A DNA stretch of 64,000 bases from assembly GCF_018323985.1 (NCBI RefSeq), contig NZ_AP024590.1:3286001-3350000 (forward strand), read 5' to 3'. Shown in pieces: positions 1 through 8,526 of the stretch. Position numbers and translations under genes: made by a program. The notes below the pieces were generated by a model. The model ran no database searches, was not told where the DNA came from, and saw only the letters and a list, made by a program, of their open reading frames with translations. The DNA comes from Enterobacter kobei. Lineage in GTDB: Bacteria; Pseudomonadota; Gammaproteobacteria; Enterobacterales; Enterobacteriaceae. Position 1 is the stretch's first letter, and each line of letters begins with the position of its first letter.

Positions 1-362
1 TTTACGACATCTATCAGATTGTCTTACGCGCGCAGCGGGCGGCCATTAACACCGTCCGCCCCGGCGTGCTGTGCCAGGACGTGGATGCCGCCGCCCGGCG
101 GGTCATCAGTGATGCAGGTTTCGGGGAGTGCTTCGGGCATAACACCGGTCATGCGGTCGGCATCGATGTTCATGAAAATCCGCGCTTCGCCCCTGGTGAC
201 GCCACCCCCTTACGGCCGGGCATGGTGCTGACCGTTGAACCGGGCATTTATTTACCCGGCGAGGGCGGCGTGCGCATCGAAGATATGGTGCTGGTCACCG
301 ACACCGGGCACGAAGTGCTGTATCGACAGCCAACCGAACTGCAACTGACGGGAGAATGCTGA
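1..362 (+). CDS. ypdF: Aminopeptidase YpdF, M24 family (5' end cut off by window)
   Basis: The C-terminal 119 codons of a metallopeptidase of the methionine aminopeptidase/prolidase fold; the reading frame is open from base 3, so the start lies outside the window. Visible M24 metal-site motifs are HNTGHAVG, HENPRF and the tail block TVEPGIY ... GVRIEDMVLV, which supplies the late glutamate ligands. In E. coli YpdF is a cytosolic Xaa-Pro-type and methionine aminopeptidase. The stop TGA overlaps the ypdE start as TGATG, so the two are translationally coupled. In K-12 fryB and fryC lie upstream in the same operon; they would be to the left of this window. Identification is by recognition of the sequence and of the ypdF-ypdE-fryA order. 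Confidence 0.9.
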   Translation, partial: YDIYQIVLRAQRAAINTVRPGVLCQDVDAAARRVISDAGFGECFGHNTGHAVGIDVHENPRFAPGDATPLRPGMVLTVEPGIYLPGEGGVRIEDMVLVTDTGHEVLYRQPTELQLTGEC

Positions 363-1390
363 TGGATGTGGCGTTACTGAAAGCACTAAGTGAAGCTGAT
401 GCCATTGCCGCCGCTGAACAGGAAGTGCGGGCGATTTTCCTTCACGAAGCGGAAAAGTACGGCAAGACCGTGCAGTTTGACGGTCTGGGATCGGTGCTGA
501 TCCGGCTCAACGACAGCAAAGGGCCGAAGGTAATGATCTGCGCACACATGGATGAAGTGGGCTTTATGGTGCGCAGCATCAGCCGGGACGGCGCCATCGC
601 GGTGTTGCCTGTCGGCAACGTACGTATGGCCGCACGTACTCTCCAGCCGGTGCGCATCACCACCCGCGACGGGAAAAAAATTCACGGCCTGCTGGATGGT
701 GACGCTCAGGGTGAAAATTTGCGGGTTGATATCGGTGCGGCAAGCCAGCAGGAGGCGACTGATGCAGGCATTGCTCCCGGCGATCGTGTGACCTTTGCCA
801 GCCAGTTTCAGACACTCCCCCACCAGCGGGTGATGGGTAAAGCCTTTGACGATCGCCTCGGCTGCTGGCTGCTGCTGTCGCTGTTACGGGAGCTGCACGA
901 CACGCCGCTGCCCTGTGAAGTCTGGCTGGTCGCCAGTTCCAGCGAAGAAGTTGGCCTGCGCGGCGGGCAGACCTCGGCGCGGGCCGTACAGCCGGATGTG
1001 GCGATCGTGCTCGATACCGCCTGCTGGGGGAGTAATTTTGATTTCAGCAGCGCCAATAACCGGCAGATCGGTAAAGGGCCGATGCTGGTGCTGTACGATA
1101 AATCGATGATAGCGCCGCCAAAACTCGCCGCGGCTGTACAGCAGGTGGCGCGTGAGCGTGGTATTGCGCTGCAAAACGATATGTTCAGCAACGGCGGTAC
1201 CGATGGCGGCGCGGTGCATCTCTCTGGCACCGGCGTGCCGACCATTGTACTGGGGCCGCCCACCCGACACGGTCACTGTGCGGCCTCGATTGCCGATCTG
1301 GCGGATCTTCAGGCCACGCAGCGCCTGCTGGTGGCACTGATCAACACCTTTACTGCCGCGACGGTCAGCGACCTGACGGATTTCAGGTAA
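362..1390 (+). CDS. ypdE: Broad-specificity aminopeptidase YpdE, M42 family
   Basis: A 342-residue metallo-aminopeptidase of family M42, close to the 345 residues of E. coli YpdE. The binuclear metal site is visible: AHMDEVGF near residue 64, DDRLGC near 165, SSSEEVGLRGG near 196 (catalytic and ligand glutamates), VLDTACWG near 219 and the C-terminal GPPTRHGHCA histidine. The start chosen is the ATG overlapping the ypdF stop, giving MDVALLKALSEADAIA, which matches the family N-terminus; an ATG six bases earlier is in frame but less likely. It trims N-terminal residues from peptides in the cytosol, and with YpdF may degrade short peptides completely. fryA follows after 21 bp, so the three genes look co-transcribed. 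Confidence 0.92.
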   Translation: MDVALLKALSEADAIAAAEQEVRAIFLHEAEKYGKTVQFDGLGSVLIRLNDSKGPKVMICAHMDEVGFMVRSISRDGAIAVLPVGNVRMAARTLQPVRITTRDGKKIHGLLDGDAQGENLRVDIGAASQQEATDAGIAPGDRVTFASQFQTLPHQRVMGKAFDDRLGCWLLLSLLRELHDTPLPCEVWLVASSSEEVGLRGGQTSARAVQPDVAIVLDTACWGSNFDFSSANNRQIGKGPMLVLYDKSMIAPPKLAAAVQQVARERGIALQNDMFSNGGTDGGAVHLSGTGVPTIVLGPPTRHGHCAASIADLADLQATQRLLVALINTFTAATVSDLTDFR

Positions 1391-1411
1391 CGTTATTTCA
1401 GGGAGTCATCT

Positions 1412-3907
1412 ATGTTAACTATCCCTTTTTATTGCCCGCTGCCTAACGGCCTGCACGCGCGTCCCGCCTGGGCGCTGAAAGAGCAGTGCGCTGCCTGGCA
1501 CAGTGATATTCGCTTCATTAATCTGCGGCTTAACACCCAGGCCGATGCCAAAAGTTCGCTGGCGCTGGTGAGCACCGGCACGCTGTTTAACGACAGCTGC
1601 CGACTGGAAATTAACGGCAGCGATGAAGAGGCTGCCCGCCGGGCGCTCGAGCACTATCTTGAGCACCAGTTTATTGACAGCGACAGTCTGCCGCCGCCTC
1701 AGACCGCCCCCACCGCCACGCCGCTCCCCCGCTCGCTGGCACGCCTCAATCCCACGCTCATTCACGCCACTGTGCTGGCGGGCGGCATCGGTGCAGGCCG
1801 CATGACTATCTGGCAGCACGATAATCTCGATCGTTACCGGCAACTGCCCGCCCGCGCGGAAGATAACGCGCGGCTGGAGCACAGCCTGGCGGCACTGGCC
1901 GAGCAGTTAAACGGGCAGTTGCAGACGCTCGACGGCGAAAGCAAAACCATACTCAGCGCCCATCTGTCGCTGATCCAGGACGCCGAATTCAGCGGCAATA
2001 TCCGCCGCCTGATGAGTGAGCAGCGGCTGGGGCTGGCGCAGGCGATCATCAGCAATATGGAGCAGGTGTGCGCCAAACTGGCAGCCTCGGCCAGCGACTA
2101 TCTGCGCGAGCGAGTCAGCGATATTCGCGATATCAGCGAGCAATTGCTGCACATCACCTGGCCTGAGGTGCGGCAGGGCAATAGCCTGGCGCTGCATCAG
2201 CCCACCATTCTGGTGGCGGAAGATCTCACGCCGAGCCAGTTTCTCGGTCTCGATTTGCGCTACCTCACAGGCATGATGCTGGAAAAAACCGGGCGCACCT
2301 CACACACGCTGATCCTCGCCCGTGCGCATGCCATTCCGGTATTACGTGGTCTGCCGCCCGCCGCCCTCAGCCAGCATGAGGGGACCTCGTGCATCCTCGA
2401 CGGCGAGTGCGGCGTGCTGGTGATGAACCCGGACGAGGCGGTGAACGGCTATTATGCGCTGGCGCATAAGCTGGCAATGAAGCGCCACCAGCAGCAAATG
2501 AATGCTGCCGGATTACCGGCGATCACCCGTGACGGCCACCATATCGATATTGCTGCTAATATTGGCAGCGCACTGGAGGCACCCGCCGCCTTTGCGAACG
2601 GTGCACAGGGCGTCGGCCTGTTCAGAACGGAAATGCTGTTTATGGATCGCGACAGCGCCCCGGACGAGCAGGAGCAGTTCGAAGCTTATCAGCAGGTGCT
2701 GGTCAGCGCCGGTGAACAACCGGTAATTTTCCGCACCATGGACATCGGCGGCGATAAACCCATTCCTTATTTACCGATCCCCCACGAGGAAAACCCGTTC
2801 CTCGGCTATCGCGCGGTGCGCATTTACGCGGAGTTTGCCGATCTGTTTCGCACCCAGCTGCGCGCCATTCTGCGTGCCAGCGCCTTCGGCAATGCCCAGT
2901 TGATGATCCCGATGGTGCACAGTCTCGATCAGATCCTGTGGGTGAAAAACCTGCTCGCTACCGTGCGCGCCGAACTGAAAGCGGAGGGACGACGCATGGC
3001 CCCCTCCCTGCCGCTGGGCATCATGGTTGAAGTGCCGTCGGTCTGTTTTATCATCGATCACTTTTGCGAGGAGGTGGATTTCTTCAGCATCGGCTCGAAC
3101 GACATGACGCAGTATCTGTACGCGGTGGATCGCAATAATCCGCGCGTCGCGTCGTTGTATAACCCGATCACGCCCTCGTTTTTACGCATGCTGCGCCAGA
3201 TTGTCAGCACCGCCCACCGCCATCATAAGCGGGTCGGTATTTGTGGCGAGCTGGGCGGAGAGAGCCGTTACCTGCCACTGCTGTTGGGGCTGGAACTGGA
3301 TGAGCTCAGCATGAGCGGGCCGCGCATCGCACCGGTGAAAGCGCTGGTGCGCCAGCTGGATCAGGCGGCGTGTCGTGAACTGGCAAACCGCGCCTGCGAG
3401 TGCCGCAGCGCCGACGAGATAGAACAGGCGCTAGATAATGTGCTGGTGCAGGAAGCGCCGCGCCCGCTGCTCGCGCTGGAGACCATTTGCGTCGGCGAGC
3501 CGCTCGCGTCCCGGGAACAGGTGATCCAGTATCTGTGCGGCAATCTGGCGCTGCATGGGCGTACCGATGCGCCACACGCGCTGGAGGAGGATGTCTGGCA
3601 GCGGGAAGACATTGTCTCAACCGCCATCGGCTTTGGGGTGGCGATCCCGCACACCAAGTCCCCCTGGGTGCGCCACTCCAGCGTCAGCATTGCCCGTCTG
3701 CCGCAGCCCATCAGCTGGGGCGCGGACGGGGGCGAGGTGGAGATGGTGATTATGCTGACCCTTGGCGAAAGCGAAGGCCTCAGTCACGTAAAAGTGTTCT
3801 CGCAGCTGGCCCGCAAGCTGATGAACATCGCGTTTCGTGAGGCGCTGTTTGCCGCTAAAGACGCGCCAGCCATTCTGACGCTGCTGCAGGCGGAGCTGGA
3901 ATTGTAG
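1412..3907 (+). CDS. fryA: Multiphosphoryl transfer protein FryA (HPr-EI-EIIA(Fru) fusion)
   Basis: An 831-residue cytosolic PTS phosphotransferase, the same length as E. coli FryA. Domains in order: HPr-like (about 1-85, phospho-acceptor His in LPNGLHARPAW), enzyme I (about 115-660, swivelling-domain His in GRTSHTLILARAHAIPVL and a PEP-binding barrel with FFSIGSNDMTQYLYAVDR), and EIIA of the fructose/mannitol type (about 690-831, acceptor His in GVAIPHTKSPW). It can take phosphate from PEP to an EIIB without the general PTS proteins. Its partners FryB/FryC are expected upstream beyond ypdF. The true sugar of the Fry system is unknown. The gene ends 2 bp from the convergent ypdC stop. All three phospho-histidines are present. 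Confidence 0.93.
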   Translation: MLTIPFYCPLPNGLHARPAWALKEQCAAWHSDIRFINLRLNTQADAKSSLALVSTGTLFNDSCRLEINGSDEEAARRALEHYLEHQFIDSDSLPPPQTAPTATPLPRSLARLNPTLIHATVLAGGIGAGRMTIWQHDNLDRYRQLPARAEDNARLEHSLAALAEQLNGQLQTLDGESKTILSAHLSLIQDAEFSGNIRRLMSEQRLGLAQAIISNMEQVCAKLAASASDYLRERVSDIRDISEQLLHITWPEVRQGNSLALHQPTILVAEDLTPSQFLGLDLRYLTGMMLEKTGRTSHTLILARAHAIPVLRGLPPAALSQHEGTSCILDGECGVLVMNPDEAVNGYYALAHKLAMKRHQQQMNAAGLPAITRDGHHIDIAANIGSALEAPAAFANGAQGVGLFRTEMLFMDRDSAPDEQEQFEAYQQVLVSAGEQPVIFRTMDIGGDKPIPYLPIPHEENPFLGYRAVRIYAEFADLFRTQLRAILRASAFGNAQLMIPMVHSLDQILWVKNLLATVRAELKAEGRRMAPSLPLGIMVEVPSVCFIIDHFCEEVDFFSIGSNDMTQYLYAVDRNNPRVASLYNPITPSFLRMLRQIVSTAHRHHKRVGICGELGGESRYLPLLLGLELDELSMSGPRIAPVKALVRQLDQAACRELANRACECRSADEIEQALDNVLVQEAPRPLLALETICVGEPLASREQVIQYLCGNLALHGRTDAPHALEEDVWQREDIVSTAIGFGVAIPHTKSPWVRHSSVSIARLPQPISWGADGGEVEMVIMLTLGESEGLSHVKVFSQLARKLMNIAFREALFAAKDAPAILTLLQAELEL

Positions 3908-3909
3908 TC

Positions 3910-4719
3910 TTACTGGAAACGCGTCCGGTACTCTCCCGGCGTCAGCCCAAACTGACGCCGGAACACGCGACAAAAGTAATCGCTGTCGCGAAATCCGCAG
4001 CGCAGCGCCACTTCGCTAATCGGCAAGTGGTATTTCTGCAAAATCATCCGCGCCTTCGCCATGCGCACCCGGCGCACATAGTCCACAAAACTCATGGTGC
4101 CTTGCTGCGAAAACAGCCGCGACAGATGATTCGGCGTGATGTTAAACAGCGCGGCGACGCTGTCGCGCGTCAGCGGTGAGGCATAGTTATCTTCGATCCA
4201 GTTACACAGGCTTTGATAGAGAAACGCCGCCCGCGGCAGGGTGTGGCCCGGCAGGCTGTTGACCACTTTCCGGCACAGATGCAGCAGGCTTAACACCAGC
4301 GGCTGGATAATCGCCTGATCCTGGGGCGTACGGCTGAGGTGCGTGAGTGCCATCAGCATCGCCTCTCCTTCGCCGCGCTGCGGATGGGGCAGCGTAATGT
4401 GGCGCAAGGGCTGCCGTCCACGGCTGTCGTGGAAGGTCAGCCCGAGCCACGCCGGCGCAAATACCAGGCTTAACACCATTGCCGGTTTATCCCCCGGCGG
4501 GCTGACCGCTGTCCGCGCCGGGATAAAGCGCATTTCGCCTGCGCTCAGCGCGCCGTATTCACCGCGCAGTACGATCTCCAGCTGCGGCCATTCCGGGACG
4601 CTGCCACCGGGCGCCGCGTCAGCAAACCAGACGCGGCCCAGCCGCTGAGGGTTAAGCACCAGACCACTGAGCAGGTCGGCAAAGAACTGCTGATCTGCGG
4701 GTAAGGGATTCGCTGACAT
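3910..4719 (-). CDS. ypdC: AraC-family transcriptional regulator YpdC
   Basis: A 269-residue regulator with a variable N-terminal half (about 1-160) and a C-terminal AraC/XylS double helix-turn-helix (about 165-269); the second helix pair and signature run through PISEVALRCGFRDSDYFCRVFRR and GLTPGEYR. E. coli YpdC is about 285 residues. The start ATG at 4719 is preceded by GGAG with five bases spacing; an in-frame GTG two codons upstream has no better ribosome site. It is convergent with fryA and two bases apart. In K-12 ypdC directly follows ypdB, but here ypdB is 37 kb away. Ligand and targets are not known; the adjacent fry/ypd genes are an obvious but unproven target. Confidence 0.85.
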   Translation of the reverse strand: MSANPLPADQQFFADLLSGLVLNPQRLGRVWFADAAPGGSVPEWPQLEIVLRGEYGALSAGEMRFIPARTAVSPPGDKPAMVLSLVFAPAWLGLTFHDSRGRQPLRHITLPHPQRGEGEAMLMALTHLSRTPQDQAIIQPLVLSLLHLCRKVVNSLPGHTLPRAAFLYQSLCNWIEDNYASPLTRDSVAALFNITPNHLSRLFSQQGTMSFVDYVRRVRMAKARMILQKYHLPISEVALRCGFRDSDYFCRVFRRQFGLTPGEYRTRFQ

Positions 4720-4828
4720 GGGCACTCCGCTAAAAATCAGTCTGTTATGTTAGCGAATGCCACGGGGCAGGAAGGCGATGATGCTCAAAAAAACCGGCGC
4801 GGAAAAACGCCGATGTGAGCTATATCAC

Positions 4829-4857
4829 TTCAATGATCGGTCAAGAATTAGTATCAT
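4829..4857 (+). promoter_or_regulatory. Candidate sigma-70 promoter of rnk
   Basis: TTCAAT (4829-4834) and TATCAT (4852-4857) are separated by exactly 17 bp. The -10 matches consensus at 5 of 6 positions, the -35 at 3 of 6. Transcription would begin near 4864, just before a strong terminator-like hairpin. Confidence 0.4.
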
Positions 4858-4870
4858 CGGATCTGCTAAA

Positions 4871-4900
4871 CCCTCGCCGTCTGACGGTGAGGGTTTTTCT
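4871..4900 (+). terminator. Terminator-like hairpin in the rnk leader (possible attenuator)
   Basis: CCCTCGCCGT (4871-4880), a CTG loop and ACGGTGAGGG (4884-4893) form a perfect 10-bp stem followed by TTTTTCTTT. It points towards rnk, yet the gene on its left (ypdC) is transcribed away from it, so it terminates no visible upstream gene. An rnk leader with an intrinsic terminator has been proposed in gammaproteobacteria; I infer this is that element. Confidence 0.65.
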
Positions 4901-4946
4901 TTGGATTAATTCGGTGACGATCACCGGGAACGACATGGAGTAAGAA

Positions 4947-5357
4947 ATGTCCAGACCTGCCATTATCATTAATGAACGAGACGCCGAGCGCATTGATCGG
5001 CTGCTGGAGCAGGCACCCTACGCCGGGCTGCCCGTTGCCAGCGCGCTGACTGCGGAACTGGATCGCGCGCAGATGTGCGCCCCGGAAGCGATGCCGGCCA
5101 ATGTAGTGACCATGAACAGTGAAGTGAAGTTTCGCGATCTCACCACCGGCGAAACCCGCGTCCGCACGCTGGTTTATCCGTCACAGATGACCGACAGCGC
5201 ACAACAGCTATCCGTGCTGGCCCCGGTGGGCGCGGCATTGCTCGGCCTGCGCGCGGGCGACCGCATCCAGTGGGACCTGCCCGGTGGCGCGTCCACCCAC
5301 CTTGAAGTGATTGAGATCCTCTGGCAGCCTGAAGCGGCCGGTGAATTCAATCGCTAA
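4947..5357 (+). CDS. rnk: Regulator of nucleoside diphosphate kinase, Rnk
   Basis: A 136-residue GreA/GreB-fold protein that binds RNA polymerase. The N-terminus (SRPAIIINERDAERID, about 1-45) forms the short Rnk coiled coil, and the rest (VVTMNSEVKFRDL, then AALLGLRAGDRIQWDLPGG) is the FKBP-like Gre C-terminal domain. The coil is too short, and lacks the acidic tip, to act as a cleavage factor; in E. coli Rnk competes with GreA and DksA and influences Ndk levels. GGAGTAAGAA precedes the ATG. In K-12 rnk sits in the ahpCF region next to ybdR; ybdR is absent here and uspG follows directly 188 bp downstream. A terminator-like leader lies upstream. Confidence 0.95.
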   Translation: MSRPAIIINERDAERIDRLLEQAPYAGLPVASALTAELDRAQMCAPEAMPANVVTMNSEVKFRDLTTGETRVRTLVYPSQMTDSAQQLSVLAPVGAALLGLRAGDRIQWDLPGGASTHLEVIEILWQPEAAGEFNR

Positions 5358-5481
5358 CTCTTCTGATTAAGCCTCGCGCTTTGTCTTGCAGAGGATGCCT
5401 GCGCATCCTCTTTCCGGTTTCCCTTCCCCTGCCGCCTCCCCCTCTTTGTTACGTGTGACTTTTACAGGATGCATGACAAAC

Positions 5482-5509
5482 CTTACAAAATTTGCGGGTA
5501 AGTTATGAT
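5482..5509 (+). promoter_or_regulatory. Candidate promoter of uspG
   Basis: TATGAT (5504-5509) is 5/6 to the -10 consensus with CTTACA (5482-5487) 16 bp upstream. The ribosome site CAGGGAGA precedes the uspG ATG. The -35 is weak. Confidence 0.35.
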
Positions 5510-5545
5510 TGAATAGGCACAGGAAAACAACAGGGAGACGCACTT

Positions 5546-5974
5546 ATGTATCATTCCATCATTATGCCGGTTGATGTTTTTGACATGGAGCTGAGTGAAA
5601 AGGCGATCCGTCACGCTGAATTTCTTGCCCAGTCTTACGGCATTATCCATTTGCTGCACGTGGTTCCCGGCTCGGCGCATCTGAGCTTATATCGTTTTGC
5701 CGCAGATATTCGCCGCTTTGAAGAGCATGTTCAGCAGGAAGCCGAAGCGCGCCTGAAAACCCTGCTCAGCCATTTTTCACTGCCGCCTGAGCGGCTGAAA
5801 ACCCATGTCCGCGTCGGCAGCGTGCGTGATGTGGTCAATGAGATGACAGACGAGCTGCAGGCGGACGTGGTGGTGATCGGCTCGCGCAATCCGTCAATCA
5901 GTACTCATTTACTGGGTTCTAACGCGTCCAGCATCGTGGGCCATGCGCACGTACCGGTGCTGGTCGTCCGCTAA
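5546..5974 (+). CDS. uspG: Universal stress protein UspG
   Basis: A 142-residue single-domain universal stress protein, the length of E. coli UspG (YbdQ). The N-terminal strand IIMPVDVFDMELSE and the C-terminal ATP-loop GSRNPSISTHLLGS (pattern G-x2-G-x9-G-S/T, here in the UspF/G variant) are intact. UspG is a cytosolic ATP-binding protein that autophosphorylates and has been linked to GroEL, adhesion and motility phenotypes. Start ATG follows GGGAGACGCACTT. It is convergent with ahpF across a bidirectional terminator. Confidence 0.95.
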   Translation: MYHSIIMPVDVFDMELSEKAIRHAEFLAQSYGIIHLLHVVPGSAHLSLYRFAADIRRFEEHVQQEAEARLKTLLSHFSLPPERLKTHVRVGSVRDVVNEMTDELQADVVVIGSRNPSISTHLLGSNASSIVGHAHVPVLVVR

Positions 5975-6000
5975 AGCGCGACGGCACGCCAAAAAAGAAA

Positions 6001-6030
6001 AGGCCCGGAAGCTGACGCCGCCGGGCCTTT
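6001..6030. terminator. Bidirectional terminator, uspG / ahpF
   Basis: AGGCCCGG and CCGGGCCTTT flank a 12-base loop; there is an A-rich run on the left and TTTG on the right, so it can stop transcripts from both sides. Confidence 0.8.
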
Positions 6031-6055
6031 GTTGCAGGTGTGTCTTACTGTCTGA

Positions 6056-7618
6056 TTATGCTTTGGTGCGGATCAGGTGATCAAAGGCGCTCAGTGACGC
6101 TTTTGCCCCTTCACCGGTGGCAATAATGATCTGTTTGTACGGCACGGTCGTGCAGTCGCCCGCTGCGAATACCCCTTTCACGCTGGTTTCGCATTTGGCA
6201 TCAATAATGATTTCGCCCATGCGGTTGCGCTCAACAGCGCCTTCCAGCCAGTTGGTGTTCGGCAGCAGACCAATCTGAACAAAAATACCTGACAGCGCCA
6301 GCTGATGCGTATCGCCGCTCACACGAGCACGATACTCAAGCCCGGTCACTTTGCTGCCGTCGCCTTTCACTTCGGTAGTCTGCGCATTCAGAATAATGTC
6401 GACGTTCGGCAGGCTGCGTACTTTATTCTGCAATACCTGATCCGCTTTCATCTCTGGTGCAAACTCCAGCAGCGTCACATGCTCAACAATACCCGCCAGG
6501 TCAATGGCCGCTTCGACGCCGGAGTTACCGCCGCCAATTACCGCCACACGCTTGCCTTTAAACAGCGGGCCGTCGCAGTGCGGGCAATAGGTCACGCCTT
6601 TGGTGCGATACTGTTCTTCGCCCGGCACGTTCATGTTGCGCCATTTTGCGCCGGTCGCGATGATCACACTGTGTGCTTTCAGCACAGCGCCGGACGCGGT
6701 TTCAATCTGATGCAGGCCGCCCTCTTCTGACGCTGGCGTCAGTTTAGTGGCGCTTTGCGAGTCGATAACATCCACATCGTAGTCATCGACGTGCGCTTTC
6801 AGTGCGCCCGCCAGTTTCTGCCCTTCGGTTTTCGGCACGGAGATATAGTTCTCAATATCTACCGTATCAAGCACCTGGCCGCCGAAACGCTCGCCCATCA
6901 GGCCAGTACGAATACCTTTACGTGCAGAGTACACGGCCGCTGCCGCACCCGCCGGTCCGGACCCGACGATCAGAACGTCGTAGGCGTCACGTTTGTTCAG
7001 CTCATCAGCGGCGCGTTTTTCTGCACCCGTGTCCACTTTGGCAACGATTTCCGTCAGCGTCATACGCCCCTGACCGAACTCTTTACCGTTCATATAAACC
7101 GCCGGAACCCCCATCACGTTACGTTCGGTGATTTCGTTCTGGAACGCACCGCCATCGATCGCCGTGTGTTTGATACGCGGGTTCAGTACCGCCATCAGGT
7201 TCAGCGCCTGTACCACGTCCGGGCAGTTGTGGCAGGTCAGCGAATAATAGGTTTCAAACTCGAAATCGCCGTCGATATCGCGGATCTGCTCAAGCAGAGA
7301 CTGCGCTTCTTTTGACGGATGTCCGCCGGTCCACAGTAAGGCCAGTACCAGCGAGGTAAATTCGTGCCCCAATGGCGATCCAGCAAAACGCGGGCCCTGA
7401 TCGGAGCCTGGGTTAGCAATACGGAACGACGGCTTGCGCACGTCTAAGGTGTTGTCTTCAACAAAGGTCACTTTGTCGGACAGTTCCGCGATTTCGGTCA
7501 GCAGTTCCCTGATTTCCGCCGATTTAGCGCTGTCATCCAGCGTGGCAGTTAACTCAACAGGTTTAGTCAGACGCTCAAGGTAGGCCTTAAGCTGGGTTTT
7601 CATGGTAGTGTCGAGCAT
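6056..7618 (-). CDS. ahpF: Alkyl hydroperoxide reductase subunit F
   Basis: A 520-residue flavoprotein disulfide reductase that passes electrons from NADH via FAD to AhpC (E. coli AhpF, 521). N-terminal tandem thioredoxin-like domain carries CHNC (C129/C132); then FAD-binding VGSGPAGAAAA, the redox centre CPHC near residues 345-348, the NADH-binding GGGNSGVEAA, and the FAD-contact GVFAAGDCT near the end. The start at 7618 (MLDTTMKTQLK) has AGGAG seven bases upstream; the open frame extends 21 codons further but without a ribosome site. It lies downstream of ahpC, separated by a hairpin and a repetitive palindromic element that may lower ahpF relative to ahpC. Confidence 0.97.
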   Translation of the reverse strand: MLDTTMKTQLKAYLERLTKPVELTATLDDSAKSAEIRELLTEIAELSDKVTFVEDNTLDVRKPSFRIANPGSDQGPRFAGSPLGHEFTSLVLALLWTGGHPSKEAQSLLEQIRDIDGDFEFETYYSLTCHNCPDVVQALNLMAVLNPRIKHTAIDGGAFQNEITERNVMGVPAVYMNGKEFGQGRMTLTEIVAKVDTGAEKRAADELNKRDAYDVLIVGSGPAGAAAAVYSARKGIRTGLMGERFGGQVLDTVDIENYISVPKTEGQKLAGALKAHVDDYDVDVIDSQSATKLTPASEEGGLHQIETASGAVLKAHSVIIATGAKWRNMNVPGEEQYRTKGVTYCPHCDGPLFKGKRVAVIGGGNSGVEAAIDLAGIVEHVTLLEFAPEMKADQVLQNKVRSLPNVDIILNAQTTEVKGDGSKVTGLEYRARVSGDTHQLALSGIFVQIGLLPNTNWLEGAVERNRMGEIIIDAKCETSVKGVFAAGDCTTVPYKQIIIATGEGAKASLSAFDHLIRTKA

Positions 7619-7704
7619 TGTTAATCTCCTGCTAAAAAACATCATCATGCAAGCTGCCTTGTCCGGGCTGCCTGAATGCAACTTGAATCATGGTGTTGGG
7701 GGAA

Positions 7705-7800
7705 AACGGGTGCAAAGCTGCACCCGTTGATTGCCGGGTGGCACGTCGTTTACCCGGCCTACGTAGAGTAGACCCGTGCAAGCGCAGCGCCGCCGGGCTT
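7705..7800. repeat. Hairpin plus REP/BIME element between ahpC and ahpF
   Basis: A perfect 10-bp stem (AACGGGTGCA 7705-7714, loop AAGC, TGCACCCGTT 7719-7728) is followed by an enterobacterial REP unit (GCCGGGTGGC ... TTACCCGGCCTACG, about 7732-7763) and an inverted REP-like unit (about 7770-7799, ending GCGCCGCCGGGC). Such elements stabilise upstream mRNA or reduce read-through; here both transcripts come from the right (minus strand). Confidence 0.75.
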
Positions 7801-7807
7801 TGCAGAC

Positions 7808-8371
7808 TTAGATTTTGCCAACCAGGTCCAGGGACGGAGCCAGAGTCGCTTCGCCTTCTTTCCACTTAGCCGGGCATACTTCGCCTGGGTGGGAAGCAAC
7901 GTACTGAGCGGCTTTGATTTTACGCAGCAGATCAGATGCGTCACGGCCAATGCCTTCTGCAGTCACTTCGATTGCCTGGATGATCCCCTGCGGGTCAACG
8001 ATGAAGGTGCCACGGTCAGCCAGACCTTCGTCTTCACGCATGTTTTCGAAGTTACGGGTCAGCGCGCCAGTCGGGTCGCCGATCATCGCGTATTTGATTT
8101 TTGCGATGGTTTCGGAGCTGCTGTGCCACGCTTTGTGGGTGAAGTGGGTGTCAGTAGAAACGGAGTAAACGTCTACGCCCAGTTTCTGCAGTTCTTCGTA
8201 ATGATCCGCGACGTCACCCAGTTCAGTCGGGCAAACGAAGGTGAAATCAGCCGGATAGAAGAAGAATACGCTCCAGCGGCCTTCGGTATCTTTCTCGGTA
8301 ACTTCGATGAATTCGCCGTTTTTGAACGCCTGGTTTTTAAAAGGTTTGATTTTGGTATTAATTAAGGACAT
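7808..8371 (-). CDS. ahpC: Alkyl hydroperoxide reductase subunit C (2-Cys peroxiredoxin)
   Basis: A 187-residue typical 2-Cys peroxiredoxin, identical in length to E. coli AhpC. The peroxidatic cysteine is C47 in the TFVCPTEL motif and the resolving cysteine lies in GEVCPAKW near the C-terminus (about C166). It is the main scavenger of endogenous hydrogen peroxide and also reduces organic peroxides and peroxynitrite; AhpF reduces it. The strong ribosome site GGAGGAAGT sits before the ATG, as expected for a highly expressed protein. A well-conserved OxyR site lies 61-97 bp upstream, shared with the divergent dsbG. Confidence 0.98.
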   Translation of the reverse strand: MSLINTKIKPFKNQAFKNGEFIEVTEKDTEGRWSVFFFYPADFTFVCPTELGDVADHYEELQKLGVDVYSVSTDTHFTHKAWHSSSETIAKIKYAMIGDPTGALTRNFENMREDEGLADRGTFIVDPQGIIQAIEVTAEGIGRDASDLLRKIKAAQYVASHPGEVCPAKWKEGEATLAPSLDLVGKI

Positions 8372-8431
8372 CTATACTTCCTCCGTGGTTTCGTTGAGGG
8401 CTACGTTACGCAAGTTTTACTGCCACGGCTA

Positions 8432-8468
8432 ATGCGTTTACGTTATCAACTCAATAGGCAATATCTAA
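8432..8468. promoter_or_regulatory. OxyR-binding site between ahpC and dsbG
   Basis: Read on the minus strand the site is TTAG-N7-CTAT-N7-ATAA-N7-GCAT against the OxyR tetramer consensus ATAG-N7-CTAT-N7-ATAG-N7-CTAT: 12 of 16 positions with exact 7-bp spacers. OxyR is known to activate both ahpCF and dsbG in E. coli. Confidence 0.8.
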
Positions 8469-8526
8469 CAACCTGCCCTGCCGCAGCGTAAACCTCACTT
8501 TTACCGTTAATTTTCAAGGCCTTGAT

